Assembly: GCA_905480565.1 (NCBI GenBank)
Contig: CAJQQW010000090.1
Span: 1 to 8,876 of the forward strand
Source of the DNA: an uncultured Halioglobus sp.
Lineage (GTDB): Bacteria; Pseudomonadota; Gammaproteobacteria; Pseudomonadales; Halieaceae
Direction of reading: 5' to 3'
Length of the DNA stretch: 8,876 bases
Position numbers and translations under genes: made by a program. Positions 1-6,134 of the stretch are shown piece by piece (within the stretch, counting starts at the first letter, position 1; the number at the start of each line of letters is the position of its first letter). The notes beneath the pieces were generated by a model. The model saw only the letters and a program-made list of their open reading frames with translations, was not told the DNA's origin and ran no database searches.

Positions 1-529
1 TCACCGGGCGGCATAGCGGAACGATTTTTCCGGAATCAGGCTCGATGAGGGCATGCTCATCTGACAATACGCGCCAGTCACTTAGGCCGAGAGCCGCGCA
101 CAGGGTGCTTTTGCCTGCACCGGGAACCCCCGGCATGATAATGGCCGAGTCATTCCGGGCAACGGCGGCTGCATGTAGCTTGAGGTACTCATTGGCGTGG
201 ATTGATACGCACCAGTTCATGCCCCACTCGAGAAAGGCATAGGCTTGTCCGACGGGAATCAGGTTAAACGGTGTGGTGCCATCGAAGAGAAACTCAAGTT
301 GGCGCTGTAGGTGTTGTCGCAATCCCTTTTGGTGCAGGGCAATGTCGTAATCCACAAAGTCGTCATTCGTAGCAATTTCGAAATCACTATAGAGTGTCCG
401 GATACCATCTTCGATAGTGCGCAGCTTGCTGCGAATTCGGTAGACGTAAGGTCCTATCCTGAGTGGTAATCCGTCGGCGGAGAGACGTGTGGAGAGTTCG
501 TCCTGGGACAGTTGACGCAGAATCGCCAT
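1..529 (-). CDS. HprK-related kinase A (HPr-rel-A system), 3' end beyond window
   Basis: The reading frame is open from ATG at 529 down to the left edge, giving 176 residues with no stop, so the gene is truncated only by the window. It begins MAILRQLSQDELSTRL. A Walker A motif GVPGAGKST lies at residues 134-142. It is preceded by LKLHAAAVA (His119), which corresponds to the conserved His before the P-loop of HPr kinase/phosphorylase. LSDEHALI around residues 156-162 matches the acidic catalytic region of that family. The family (TIGR04352, from memory) is a distant relative of the Ser kinase HprK, and its substrate is not established. The start directly follows the stop of the PqqD-like gene (TAG then ATG), with AGGAA a few bases upstream, so the two are probably translationally coupled. 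The C-terminal third is unseen, so completeness of the active site cannot be judged. Confidence 0.85.
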   Translation of the reverse strand, partial: MAILRQLSQDELSTRLSADGLPLRIGPYVYRIRSKLRTIEDGIRTLYSDFEIATNDDFVDYDIALHQKGLRQHLQRQLEFLFDGTTPFNLIPVGQAYAFLEWGMNWCVSIHANEYLKLHAAAVARNDSAIIMPGVPGAGKSTLCAALGLSDWRVLSDEHALIEPDSGKIVPLCRPV

Positions 530-799
530 CTATTCCTGCTTCAGGATGTCCATTGCCACCAGTTCTGACAGCACCCCCTCCAGTGCTTCTTGCAGGTCCT
601 TGGCTTGGCCCGCCTCCACCACTGGAGCGATGCGAGAAACCAGGGACGCCAGCGACAGAGATTCAGCGTGAAATTCACGGAGCACATGGGCCGCGAAAGC
701 GGTTAGTAGATGTGTGTCACCGCTGTGCGTGTCGTAGTAGATGACGGTTGTCTCTCCCGGGTCATAAAACTTGCCCTCCGATTCAGTTCGCCATTTCAT
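530..799 (-). CDS. PqqD-like protein of the HPr-rel-A system
   Basis: An 89-residue protein starting MKWRTESEGKFYDPG. It has the PqqD pattern: a short beta-rich N-terminus (TVIYYDTHSGDTHLL), then helices (AFAAHVLREF and LASLVSRIAPVV) and a final helix ELVAMDILKQ. PqqD-like domains are winged-helix peptide recognition elements that bring a peptide substrate to a modifying enzyme. The version found beside HprK-related kinases is classed as PqqD family, HPr-rel-A system (TIGR04353, from memory). The ATG at 799 was chosen because members commonly open with M-x-W-R. A GTG at 805 would add two residues. No clear Shine-Dalgarno precedes either. The stop (530-532) abuts the kinase start, implying one transcript and a joint function. 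The bound peptide is unknown; the upstream secreted protein is the nearest candidate. Confidence 0.8.
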   Translation of the reverse strand: MKWRTESEGKFYDPGETTVIYYDTHSGDTHLLTAFAAHVLREFHAESLSLASLVSRIAPVVEAGQAKDLQEALEGVLSELVAMDILKQE

Positions 800-909
800 A
801 CGCACAGCCGTAGTTTATAGAGGGTTGTGTTGAGTCACTCGTTAGTCAGCTTGAGGTTGTGTGTCCGTGTGTTCGCCGCAGGGCCTGCCACAGACGAGGC
901 CTGCCTCGG
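800..909 (-). promoter_or_regulatory. Spacer with a small stem-loop and a -10-like box
   Basis: This 110-base gap lies between two co-directional minus-strand genes. Just past the stop of the 141-residue gene is a perfect 5-bp stem (CGAGG at 895-899 with CCTCG at 904-908). A second short dyad, GCAGG-G-CCTGC, follows in the sense of transcription. Neither is followed by a T-run, so this is not a convincing intrinsic terminator. Closer to the PqqD-like gene, the minus strand reads TATAAA about 15-20 bases before the ATG, a possible -10 with no good -35. A weak internal promoter or an mRNA processing point is possible. Nothing else is visible. Confidence 0.2.
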
Positions 910-1335
910 TTAGGGGCAGGAGTCATCCTCTATCAGGCAGATACCATCAATTAAGTCAGGGTCCTGACACGTAGAGTAGACGGTCGAGCCATCGGTCCCG
1001 GTTTGGTCTTCGGCAAAATAGTTGCCATCGTCGGGTGCAGAGACATGGTGAATTTCTGCCGCCAGACTTTCATTGTGCTCTGGTCTGCTGCCCGGCGCTG
1101 ACTGAAACATACCGGTGGAGGGGTTGAAGGAGTCCAGCGTGGCGACCGACATACAGCCGACGACAGTTTGGCCCCAGGCAGTCCTGTTGCCGAGAGACAG
1201 CAGCACGGCACTGCTGGCGAGGGCTGTCCGTGAGAAGCGTCGTCGTGATTGTCCGGGCAATGCTTCCTGATTTGCATCGGATAGCCTGTTATCTGCCGGG
1301 GCTGCACCGCTATCTTTGTTCTCGTCGTTGCTCAC
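910..1335 (-). CDS. Small exported protein with twin-arginine-like signal and Cys-bearing acidic tail
   Basis: I do not recognise a named family. The GTG at 1335 is preferred because GAGGAG sits 7 bases upstream. The frame stays open to an ATG at 1431, but the extra 32 residues have no such site. The resulting 141-residue protein has a polar N-region of about 30 residues. Then comes SRRRFSR (30-36), close to the Tat consensus S-R-R-x-F-x-K, a hydrophobic stretch ALASSAVLLSL, and a possible cleavage site near AWG-Q (residues 54-57). The mature part is acidic and Ser/Thr/Gly-rich, with Cys at 61, 123, 133 and 140, ending IEDDSCP. It lies upstream of, and in the same direction as, the PqqD-like and kinase genes, suggesting it is the client or an effector of that cassette. 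That role is inferred from position only. Confidence 0.6.
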   Translation of the reverse strand: MSNDENKDSGAAPADNRLSDANQEALPGQSRRRFSRTALASSAVLLSLGNRTAWGQTVVGCMSVATLDSFNPSTGMFQSAPGSRPEHNESLAAEIHHVSAPDDGNYFAEDQTGTDGSTVYSTCQDPDLIDGICLIEDDSCP

Positions 1336-1430
1336 AAAATACTCCTCAGGTTCGCGGATCCGTCGCAACCGCCGGCCAATGCCTGTCCATGCCCAATAAA
1401 CGCTCACTAAGCAGATACTATATTTTATCA

Positions 1431-1456
1431 CTACAGGGGAGGGGGGTCACCTGTAG
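1431..1456. repeat. Inverted repeat CTACAGG / CCTGTAG, 12-base spacer
   Basis: Perfect 7-bp arms at 1431-1437 and 1450-1456 enclose a G-rich 12-base spacer (GGAGGGGGGTCA). It sits directly beside the AT-rich box that could be the -10 of either divergent transcript. It could be an operator for a dimeric regulator, or the first hairpin of the plus-strand leader. Confidence 0.45.
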
Positions 1457-1458
1457 AT

Positions 1459-1478
1459 ATCCGGTTTGCGAGCCGGAT
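1459..1478 (+). repeat. Compact hairpin ATCCGG / CCGGAT with TGCG loop
   Basis: Arms 1459-1464 and 1473-1478 are perfectly complementary. Adding a U-G and a U-A pair gives an 8-bp stem closed by the tetraloop UGCG (1467-1470). It ends 6 bases before the AAGGAGG Shine-Dalgarno, a position where a hairpin could affect ribosome access. No T-run follows, so it is not an intrinsic terminator. Confidence 0.4.
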
Positions 1479-1502
1479 CACATTAAGGAGGGAGCCGCCA
1501 AC

Positions 1503-1730
1503 GTGGACCTTACCTATCGCCTCCCAATAAAATTCAATAAAAACAATCAGGTAGAGATCTTAAAGCCTGCGTTCCGGTCAGGGTTTGGGATTGCTTTCCC
1601 GCAGCCAAATTGTCTTGATTTGGTGCTCATCAAAGGAATTCCGCCTGTCCTGCCTTGCCGTGCGTTTGTCGTCTTGCAAAGGCGAGCGAAGTCTGTGAAA
1701 GTGAGGTTCGCAGTGAGCGGTCCCTCGTAA
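1503..1730 (+). CDS. Candidate 75-codon leader ORF coupled to the ATPase gene
   Basis: A GTG at 1503 is preceded by AAGGAGG (1485-1491), about 11 bases away. Its frame runs to TAA at 1728-1730, which directly abuts the ATG of the ATPase gene. The ATPase ATG has no recognisable Shine-Dalgarno of its own, so coupling through this ORF would explain its translation. The product (VDLTYRLPIKFNKNN at its start, ending VRFAVSGPS) is basic and has no motif, signal peptide or membrane segment I recognise. The frame stays open far upstream of 1503, so its openness is partly chance. It may be a regulatory leader peptide rather than a functional protein, or simply untranslated leader. Confidence 0.3.
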   Translation: MDLTYRLPIKFNKNNQVEILKPAFRSGFGIAFPQPNCLDLVLIKGIPPVLPCRAFVVLQRRAKSVKVRFAVSGPS

Positions 1731-3512
1731 ATGTACGAAATATATTACAATTTTCAAGCTGAGCCGTTTCGTCTCAGCCCTGACCACCATTTTTGTTTTG
1801 AGCATAAGGGTTACGCGCGGGCCGGTGCTTACATGGCGTATGCTTACCGGCGGGCTGAAGGATTTGTGATGATTACCGGGCGCCCTGGAACGGGGAAGAC
1901 GACCTTGATTGGTGATCTGGTCGAAAGCCTGTCTTCGGATAATGTCTATGTGGCGAACCTGGTCTGCACCCAGTTGCAAGCAGATGATCTGCTGAAATCG
2001 GTTGCCTATAGTTTCGAGATCGGTTCCGTTAACATCGATAAGGCGGAGCTGTTGCAGCGACTGACAGTGCTGCTGCATCGCTGGCACCGCGCAAACAAGC
2101 GAGCGCTGCTTATCGTAGACGAGGCGCAGGACCTTTCTCCGTCCGCTATGGAAGAGTTGCGCTTGCTGACCAACATCCAACTGGAGAACCAGCCCCTATT
2201 GCAGGTCTTTCTGGTGGGGCAGCCCGAATTGCGCGATCTGGTACTCCGGCCAGAAATGGAGCAGGTGCACCAGCGCATTGTCGCGGCCAGTCATATCGGG
2301 AGCATAGAACCCGAGGAGACGGAAGGCTATGTGATGCACCGTCTTCAGGTCGTTGGCTGGAAGGGCGATCCCTCGATGGAGCGGGGAATTTTCCCTCTGA
2401 TCCATAGGTTCAGTGAGGGAGTGCCGCGGCGAATCAACCTAATATGCAGCCGTCTTTTTTTGCTAGGCAGTGTGGAAGACCGTCATACTATCGAGGTGAA
2501 GGACGTGGCAGTCGTGATTGGCGAACTTCAGACGGAGGGCCTCGCAGCGGGTACTGAGTTCTTGCCACATGATTTTCAGTCTCCCGAAGTAGCAGACTGG
2601 GTGTCGGTTCCTGCAGACGCGGCGGTGGGCGCTGTCGAGCCCGCGTCCGAACCACCTCCTACTGTCAGCGACATGAGGGATGGTAGTGAAGTAGCCCCCC
2701 GGGTAGCGGCTGACGGCGGGGGCGCAGGCGTTGAACCTGCGCCTCAGAATATCGCAACACAGGTGCCTTCAGATCCCGTGGCGGAGGCAGTGTCGGCGCC
2801 TGATGTTCCGCAGAGTGCGTCTGCTTCTGCGTCATCGGCCAATCCTCAAAACGAGGCGGCCGAGCCCGTTTCGGTTCCGCAACACACTGACGCGCAAGAG
2901 ACGCGTGGAACTGGCCACGCTGGTGAAAAAGCGTATCCGCAGCGGCGCTTGCCGGAACGCGTGGCAGAGCGCAAAGCTGGCCCCTGGCCGCAGCGTCTGT
3001 CCGGTGCGGCCGTAGTCTTTGTCGTACTCCTGGCCTTATTGTATGTAGCGTATGACGTCAGTCCGCCGGTGCTCAAGAACCGTGTGTCTGGTTTGCTCAA
3101 TGTGGCTAAAACGGAGCCCGAAAACGCAATCGCGGTCGATCCCGGAGGCGCGGTAAAGCCACCCTACCGTGCGACCGTGAGGTTTGCTCCTCTGACGGGC
3201 GTGCTCGATAAGGACGCTCGGGATGCGCTGGATGAGGTCGTGTCGATACTGGGCGACCAGTCCGCAGCCATTGCATATATTGCGACGCCGTCTGCCAGCA
3301 GCGGGGGTGACCTTTACGCAGATGAGTTGTTTGCGGCTAGATTCTTTGTGGTACAGCGCTATCTCGTTGCTGCGGGTGTTGGAGAGGATCGAGTCAAACG
3401 AACGGATGAAAAATTGGGCGCTGGGGTAGGTGAGTCCAGTAAGCACAGTGAAGTGTTCGAGGCTGATGCGGATTCAGTTTACATAATATTCGAGAATAAA
3501 CGCTCTAACTAG
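1731..3512 (+). CDS. XrtA-associated ExeA-like AAA ATPase with TM and OmpA-like C-terminal domain
   Basis: A 593-residue protein. Residues 1-270 match the XrtA/PEP-CTERM-associated ATPase (TIGR03015, usually about 270 residues; related to GspA/ExeA). It opens MYEIYYNFQAEPFRLSPD and has Walker A GRPGTGKTT (50-58) and Walker B LLIVDEAQD (D130, E131). Sensor-like VGQPEL and GVPRRINLIC also match. Residues 280-422 are a Pro/Ala/Val-rich low-complexity linker. A single transmembrane helix follows at about 424-442. Residues 479-588 resemble a divergent OmpA-C domain (VRFAPLTGVLDKDARDALD, then ARFFVVQRYLVAAGVGEDRV). The layout is therefore cytoplasmic ATPase, membrane, periplasmic wall-contact domain, as in ExeA. 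The ATG at 1731 fits the family N-terminus. It likely powers or organises assembly of the polysaccharide secretion complex; this role is inferred. It stands first, separated from the main operon by a promoter-bearing gap. Confidence 0.88.
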   Translation: MYEIYYNFQAEPFRLSPDHHFCFEHKGYARAGAYMAYAYRRAEGFVMITGRPGTGKTTLIGDLVESLSSDNVYVANLVCTQLQADDLLKSVAYSFEIGSVNIDKAELLQRLTVLLHRWHRANKRALLIVDEAQDLSPSAMEELRLLTNIQLENQPLLQVFLVGQPELRDLVLRPEMEQVHQRIVAASHIGSIEPEETEGYVMHRLQVVGWKGDPSMERGIFPLIHRFSEGVPRRINLICSRLFLLGSVEDRHTIEVKDVAVVIGELQTEGLAAGTEFLPHDFQSPEVADWVSVPADAAVGAVEPASEPPPTVSDMRDGSEVAPRVAADGGGAGVEPAPQNIATQVPSDPVAEAVSAPDVPQSASASASSANPQNEAAEPVSVPQHTDAQETRGTGHAGEKAYPQRRLPERVAERKAGPWPQRLSGAAVVFVVLLALLYVAYDVSPPVLKNRVSGLLNVAKTEPENAIAVDPGGAVKPPYRATVRFAPLTGVLDKDARDALDEVVSILGDQSAAIAYIATPSASSGGDLYADELFAARFFVVQRYLVAAGVGEDRVKRTDEKLGAGVGESSKHSEVFEADADSVYIIFENKRSN

Positions 3513-3545
3513 CGGATAAATGGCGAAAACCGACTAACCTATAGG

Positions 3546-3590
3546 TGAAGGCTCCCACCCCAGGTAGATTCAATGGGTTGATAGCCTTCA
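3546..3590. repeat. Inverted repeat TGAAGGCT / AGCCTTCA overlapping a -35 box
   Basis: Perfect 8-bp arms at 3546-3553 and 3583-3590. Inside, CCCA (3554-3557) can pair with TGGG (3574-3577), leaving a one-sided 5-base bulge. The right arm adjoins and overlaps the TTGATA -35 box (3578-3583), so a protein bound here would occlude the promoter. No T-run follows, so I do not call it a terminator of the ATPase gene. Confidence 0.4.
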
Positions 3591-3605
3591 GTTATAGTAT
3601 AAAAT
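3578..3605 (+). promoter_or_regulatory. Sigma70-like promoter for the exopolysaccharide operon
   Basis: TTGATA (3578-3583, 5 of 6 matches to TTGACA) is followed after 16 bases by TAAAAT (3600-3605, 5 of 6 matches to TATAAT). It lies in the AT-rich middle of the 217-base gap before the export lipoprotein gene. The predicted transcript start is near 3612, leaving a leader of about 115 bases. The rest of the gap shows no ORF of note. An AAGGAG Shine-Dalgarno at 3718-3723 precedes the ATG at 3730 by 6 bases. Confidence 0.5.
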
Positions 3606-3729
3606 CTAGTTTTATTATGATATCTGTCACAATGTATGCCATCATTTTGCGCTGGGAGTGATTTAGTAGCAGGTGGCATGGTAACCTGAGCAGTGTGACT
3701 GACGAACGTGTGTTTCCAAGGAGTGTTAG

Positions 3730-4386
3730 ATGACGACTAATAAATGTGTGTTTTCCGGGTTGCCGGCTCTGCACAGGATGAAATCAGGGTTGGTGGTTGT
3801 ATTAGCTGCCCTGCTCGTGGGGTGCACCGTTGGCGGTGACCTTCCACCTGTGCCGGATGCGCAGGTTAACGTCGAGGTAGACTATGATTATGTTATAGGG
3901 CCCGGTGACGAGATAGCCATATTCGTTTGGGGAAATAGCGAATTGAACTCATCCAGTCCGGTTCGCCCTGACGGTAAATTGACGACTCATTTGGTCGAGG
4001 ACCTGCAGGCCAGTGGCAAGACTTCGACGCAATTGGCCCGTGATGTTGAAGCTGCGTACTCCGAGTATGTTCGACAACCCGTGGTCAGCGTAACGGTGAC
4101 TGGCTTTGAGGGTGTTCCCGATCAGTCCGTGCGCGTGATGGGAGAGGCCGTTGATCCGAAGCAGATCACCTACAAGAAACATATGACATTGCTTGACGTA
4201 ATGATCGCAGCAGGCGGCCTGACAGAGTATGCGGCCGGCAATAAATCGGTCTTGATCCGTCTCGTTGACGGCAAGGAGGTTAGTTACAACCTGCGCTTGG
4301 ATGATCTGATCAAACAGGGCGATATTTCTGCGAACCTTTCGATTATGCCCGGTGATATTATTATCATCGCGGAATCCTGGTTCTGA
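3730..4386 (+). CDS. epsE: XrtA system polysaccharide export lipoprotein (EpsE/Wza-like)
   Basis: A 218-residue protein of the Wza-type polysaccharide export family (XrtA-linked subfamily TIGR03027). A hydrophobic segment LVVVLAALLVGC ends in a lipobox with the acylated Cys at residue 32, predicting an outer-membrane lipoprotein. The polysaccharide export domain spans about 52-126 (YVIGPGDEIAIFVWG, then PDGKLTTHLVEDLQASGKT and VRQPVVSVTV). An SLBB-like domain spans about 132-178 (VRVMGEAVDP, MTLLDVMIAAGGL), ending with MPGDIIII. It would form or gate the outer-membrane and periplasmic export channel, working with the chain-length protein next door. The ATG at 3730 has a strong AAGGAG site. 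The internal Met17 would give a more typical 15-residue lipoprotein signal but has only a weak site. The next gene starts 33 bases downstream, with GGGAG ahead of it. Confidence 0.9.
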   Translation: MTTNKCVFSGLPALHRMKSGLVVVLAALLVGCTVGGDLPPVPDAQVNVEVDYDYVIGPGDEIAIFVWGNSELNSSSPVRPDGKLTTHLVEDLQASGKTSTQLARDVEAAYSEYVRQPVVSVTVTGFEGVPDQSVRVMGEAVDPKQITYKKHMTLLDVMIAAGGLTEYAAGNKSVLIRLVDGKEVSYNLRLDDLIKQGDISANLSIMPGDIIIIAESWF

Positions 4387-4419
4387 GCAAGTATCTTGTC
4401 CGCCGGGAGCACGGTCTAG

Positions 4420-6063
4420 ATGCAGGAAATTCTTGCACAGGTCTTTTCGTTTGTTTGGGGTGTCTGGAGGCATCGGTGGCTCGCCCTGATTGTGTCCTGG
4501 AGTGTCGCGATAGTAGGTTGGGCTTGGGTGTGGCAGCTGCCAGAGTCGTATGTCGCGACAGCAAGAGTGTACGTTGACACAAACTCCCTGTTAAAGCCCC
4601 TGCTGCAAGGCCTGACCATTCAGCCCAATACGCAGGACCGCATTGGCTTGCTCAGCCGTACCCTTCTGAGCCGACCAAATCTTGAAAAACTTATGCGTAT
4701 GACAGACCTCGATCTCGAGGTTTCAGGCCCCGCTGAACAAGCCTTATTGATATCAAGCTTAAAAGATTCTATCTCGCTTTACAGTGGTGAACAGAAGGCC
4801 CAATCGCTTTACACTATTGATGTCCAGCATCCTGACCGGGAAACCTCCAAGCGGATTGCCCAGGCCCTGCTGACCATTTTTATTGAGGGATCCCTCAGTG
4901 GAAAGCGCGAGGACGCAGACGGTTCTCTCGATTATTTGGACGAGAAAATCCAGGAATACGAGGACAATCTGGTCGAAACAGAAGCGAAAGTTGCGCGGTT
5001 CAAGCAGCAGCATTTCGATATTGTTGGCTCTGAAGGAGGCTTTTACGCAACGCTTAACCGCGAGAGAACGGCACTTGAGAGCGCACTTCGGGCGCAGCAA
5101 GAGGAAGAAAACCGGGCGATAGCGCTCGAAAGTCAGATAGCGGGTGAGGATCCTCTCTACAACCCGTTGTTCATACCTGCCAAACCGTCTTTTGGTGGGC
5201 GTAAGCCCACCAAGAGGGAGCAGGAGCTGTCAAAAATACCTACACCATATGATCAGAAAGTCTTAGCGCTTACCTCTGCGATGGATGATCTAAATCTCAA
5301 GTATACGCCGAGGCACCCTGAGGTGAGGCAGACCCAGACGTTGCTTAAAGACCTGAATGCCGAGCGTGATGCCTACCAAAGAAAGATGTTGGCAGAGCAG
5401 CTTGGCAATACCGGTGGAAGTAAAACCGGTGCAGTCGAGATGCCCGGCCCGGCGATCCCCTATTCCAGCTTGACTAGTAGTCCCGTGTATCTGGAAATGC
5501 GCATGGCGCTGTCCACCGCCACCGGTAATATTGCGAGTTTAAAAGCGAGAGTAGAGGCTCAGCAGGAACGTGTGGCGGAGCTTGAGGCGCAGGTAGATGC
5601 CATTCCCGAGGTAGAGAATGAATTGCGGCAGATGGAACGGGAAATCGGACTGATGAGCAGCGCGCACAGTACGATGACCTCCAAGAGGGCGCTGGCAAGA
5701 CTCGGTCAGGATGTGGAAGAAAAGGCGAGCTCTGTGACTTTCCGCGTTATTGATCCCCCGTTTGTGCCGCTAATGCCCAGTGAGCCCGACAAGCTGTTAC
5801 TGAATGCGTTAGTACTGGGGGGCTCTATTGTAGTTGGCGTGGGCGTAGGTCTGCTGGTCTCGCTAATCGCGCCTGTAATTATCGATCCGCATACGCTGGT
5901 TGCCATTACCGGTCTCCCGGTGCTCGGATCGGTGAGGTTAAATTTACAAAGCGATAAGAAGCGGCGGGAGCGTCTGGAGATTTTGGCTTTTTACTGCTTG
6001 ATTGCATTTTTGCCTGTCGTATTTCTCGTAATGGCTGTAGGGCAGGGCACGTTGTTCGTCTAG
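4420..6063 (+). CDS. XrtA system polysaccharide chain-length determinant (Wzc/GNVR type)
   Basis: A 547-residue polysaccharide co-polymerase (TIGR03007 type). The N-terminal Wzz domain has a transmembrane helix at about 20-39 (WLALIVSWSVAIVGWAWVW), followed by YVATARVYVDTNSLLKPLLQG. Long coiled coils lie at about 168-240 (DYLDEKIQEYEDNLVETEAK) and 372-412, the latter running into PEVENELRQMEREIG, the GNVR-like segment. The Pro-rich motif DPPFVPLMPSEPDKLLL leads into a second helix at about 461-485, and a third lies near the C-terminus (about 519-543). No kinase domain is fused; the next gene supplies it. It would set polymer length and bridge the inner membrane to the export lipoprotein. It ends with tandem in-frame TAG TAG codons. 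The 71-base spacer that follows is A-rich and has no clear gene. Confidence 0.92.
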   Translation: MQEILAQVFSFVWGVWRHRWLALIVSWSVAIVGWAWVWQLPESYVATARVYVDTNSLLKPLLQGLTIQPNTQDRIGLLSRTLLSRPNLEKLMRMTDLDLEVSGPAEQALLISSLKDSISLYSGEQKAQSLYTIDVQHPDRETSKRIAQALLTIFIEGSLSGKREDADGSLDYLDEKIQEYEDNLVETEAKVARFKQQHFDIVGSEGGFYATLNRERTALESALRAQQEEENRAIALESQIAGEDPLYNPLFIPAKPSFGGRKPTKREQELSKIPTPYDQKVLALTSAMDDLNLKYTPRHPEVRQTQTLLKDLNAERDAYQRKMLAEQLGNTGGSKTGAVEMPGPAIPYSSLTSSPVYLEMRMALSTATGNIASLKARVEAQQERVAELEAQVDAIPEVENELRQMEREIGLMSSAHSTMTSKRALARLGQDVEEKASSVTFRVIDPPFVPLMPSEPDKLLLNALVLGGSIVVGVGVGLLVSLIAPVIIDPHTLVAITGLPVLGSVRLNLQSDKKRRERLEILAFYCLIAFLPVVFLVMAVGQGTLFV

Positions 6064-6134
6064 TAGCGACAGCGAAAAGATAATGAAAAAGATCAAAAAA
6101 ACAAAGAGTCGCAGGACGGTAACTGGAATCAACT

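Larger units (their letters stand above)
1336..1502. promoter_or_regulatory. Divergent promoter/leader region
   Basis: This is the first part of the stretch separating the minus-strand cassette from the plus-strand exopolysaccharide genes. An AT-rich box at 1416-1429 can act as a -10 both ways. On plus it gives TATATT (1419-1424). On minus it gives TATAGT or TAAAAT. No convincing -35 hexamer is visible at 17 bases in either direction, so an activator or an alternative sigma factor may be needed. Two adjacent inverted repeats follow (1431-1456 and 1459-1478). Then comes AAGGAGG at 1485-1491, a strong Shine-Dalgarno for the GTG at 1503. Transcription from the plus -10 would start near 1431, so both hairpins would lie in the 5' leader. 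Confidence 0.35.

Noticed and set aside
45..744. Plus-strand ORFs across the left end
   Set aside because: They are antisense to the kinase and PqqD-like genes, whose protein motifs are clear.
1336..1431. N-terminal extension of the small exported protein to an ATG at 1431
   Set aside because: The GTG at 1335 has a well-placed GAGGAG, while the ATG has none, and the extension would put 62 residues before the twin-arginine motif.
1600..1680. Possible sigma54 site near TCTTGCAAA upstream of the ATPase
   Set aside because: There is no GG pair 10 bases before the GC.
1578..2180. 200-residue minus-strand ORF opposite the ATPase
   Set aside because: It mirrors the ATPase coding sequence, has no ribosome site or recognisable domain, and is a shadow frame.
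3546..3605. Intrinsic terminator after the ATPase gene
   Set aside because: The dyad is not followed by a T-run; the following bases are GTTATAGTATAAAATC.
3670..3700. Possible sigma54 promoter around TGGCATGG before epsE
   Set aside because: The GG and following GC are 13 bases apart, not the required 10, so the -24/-12 pattern fails.
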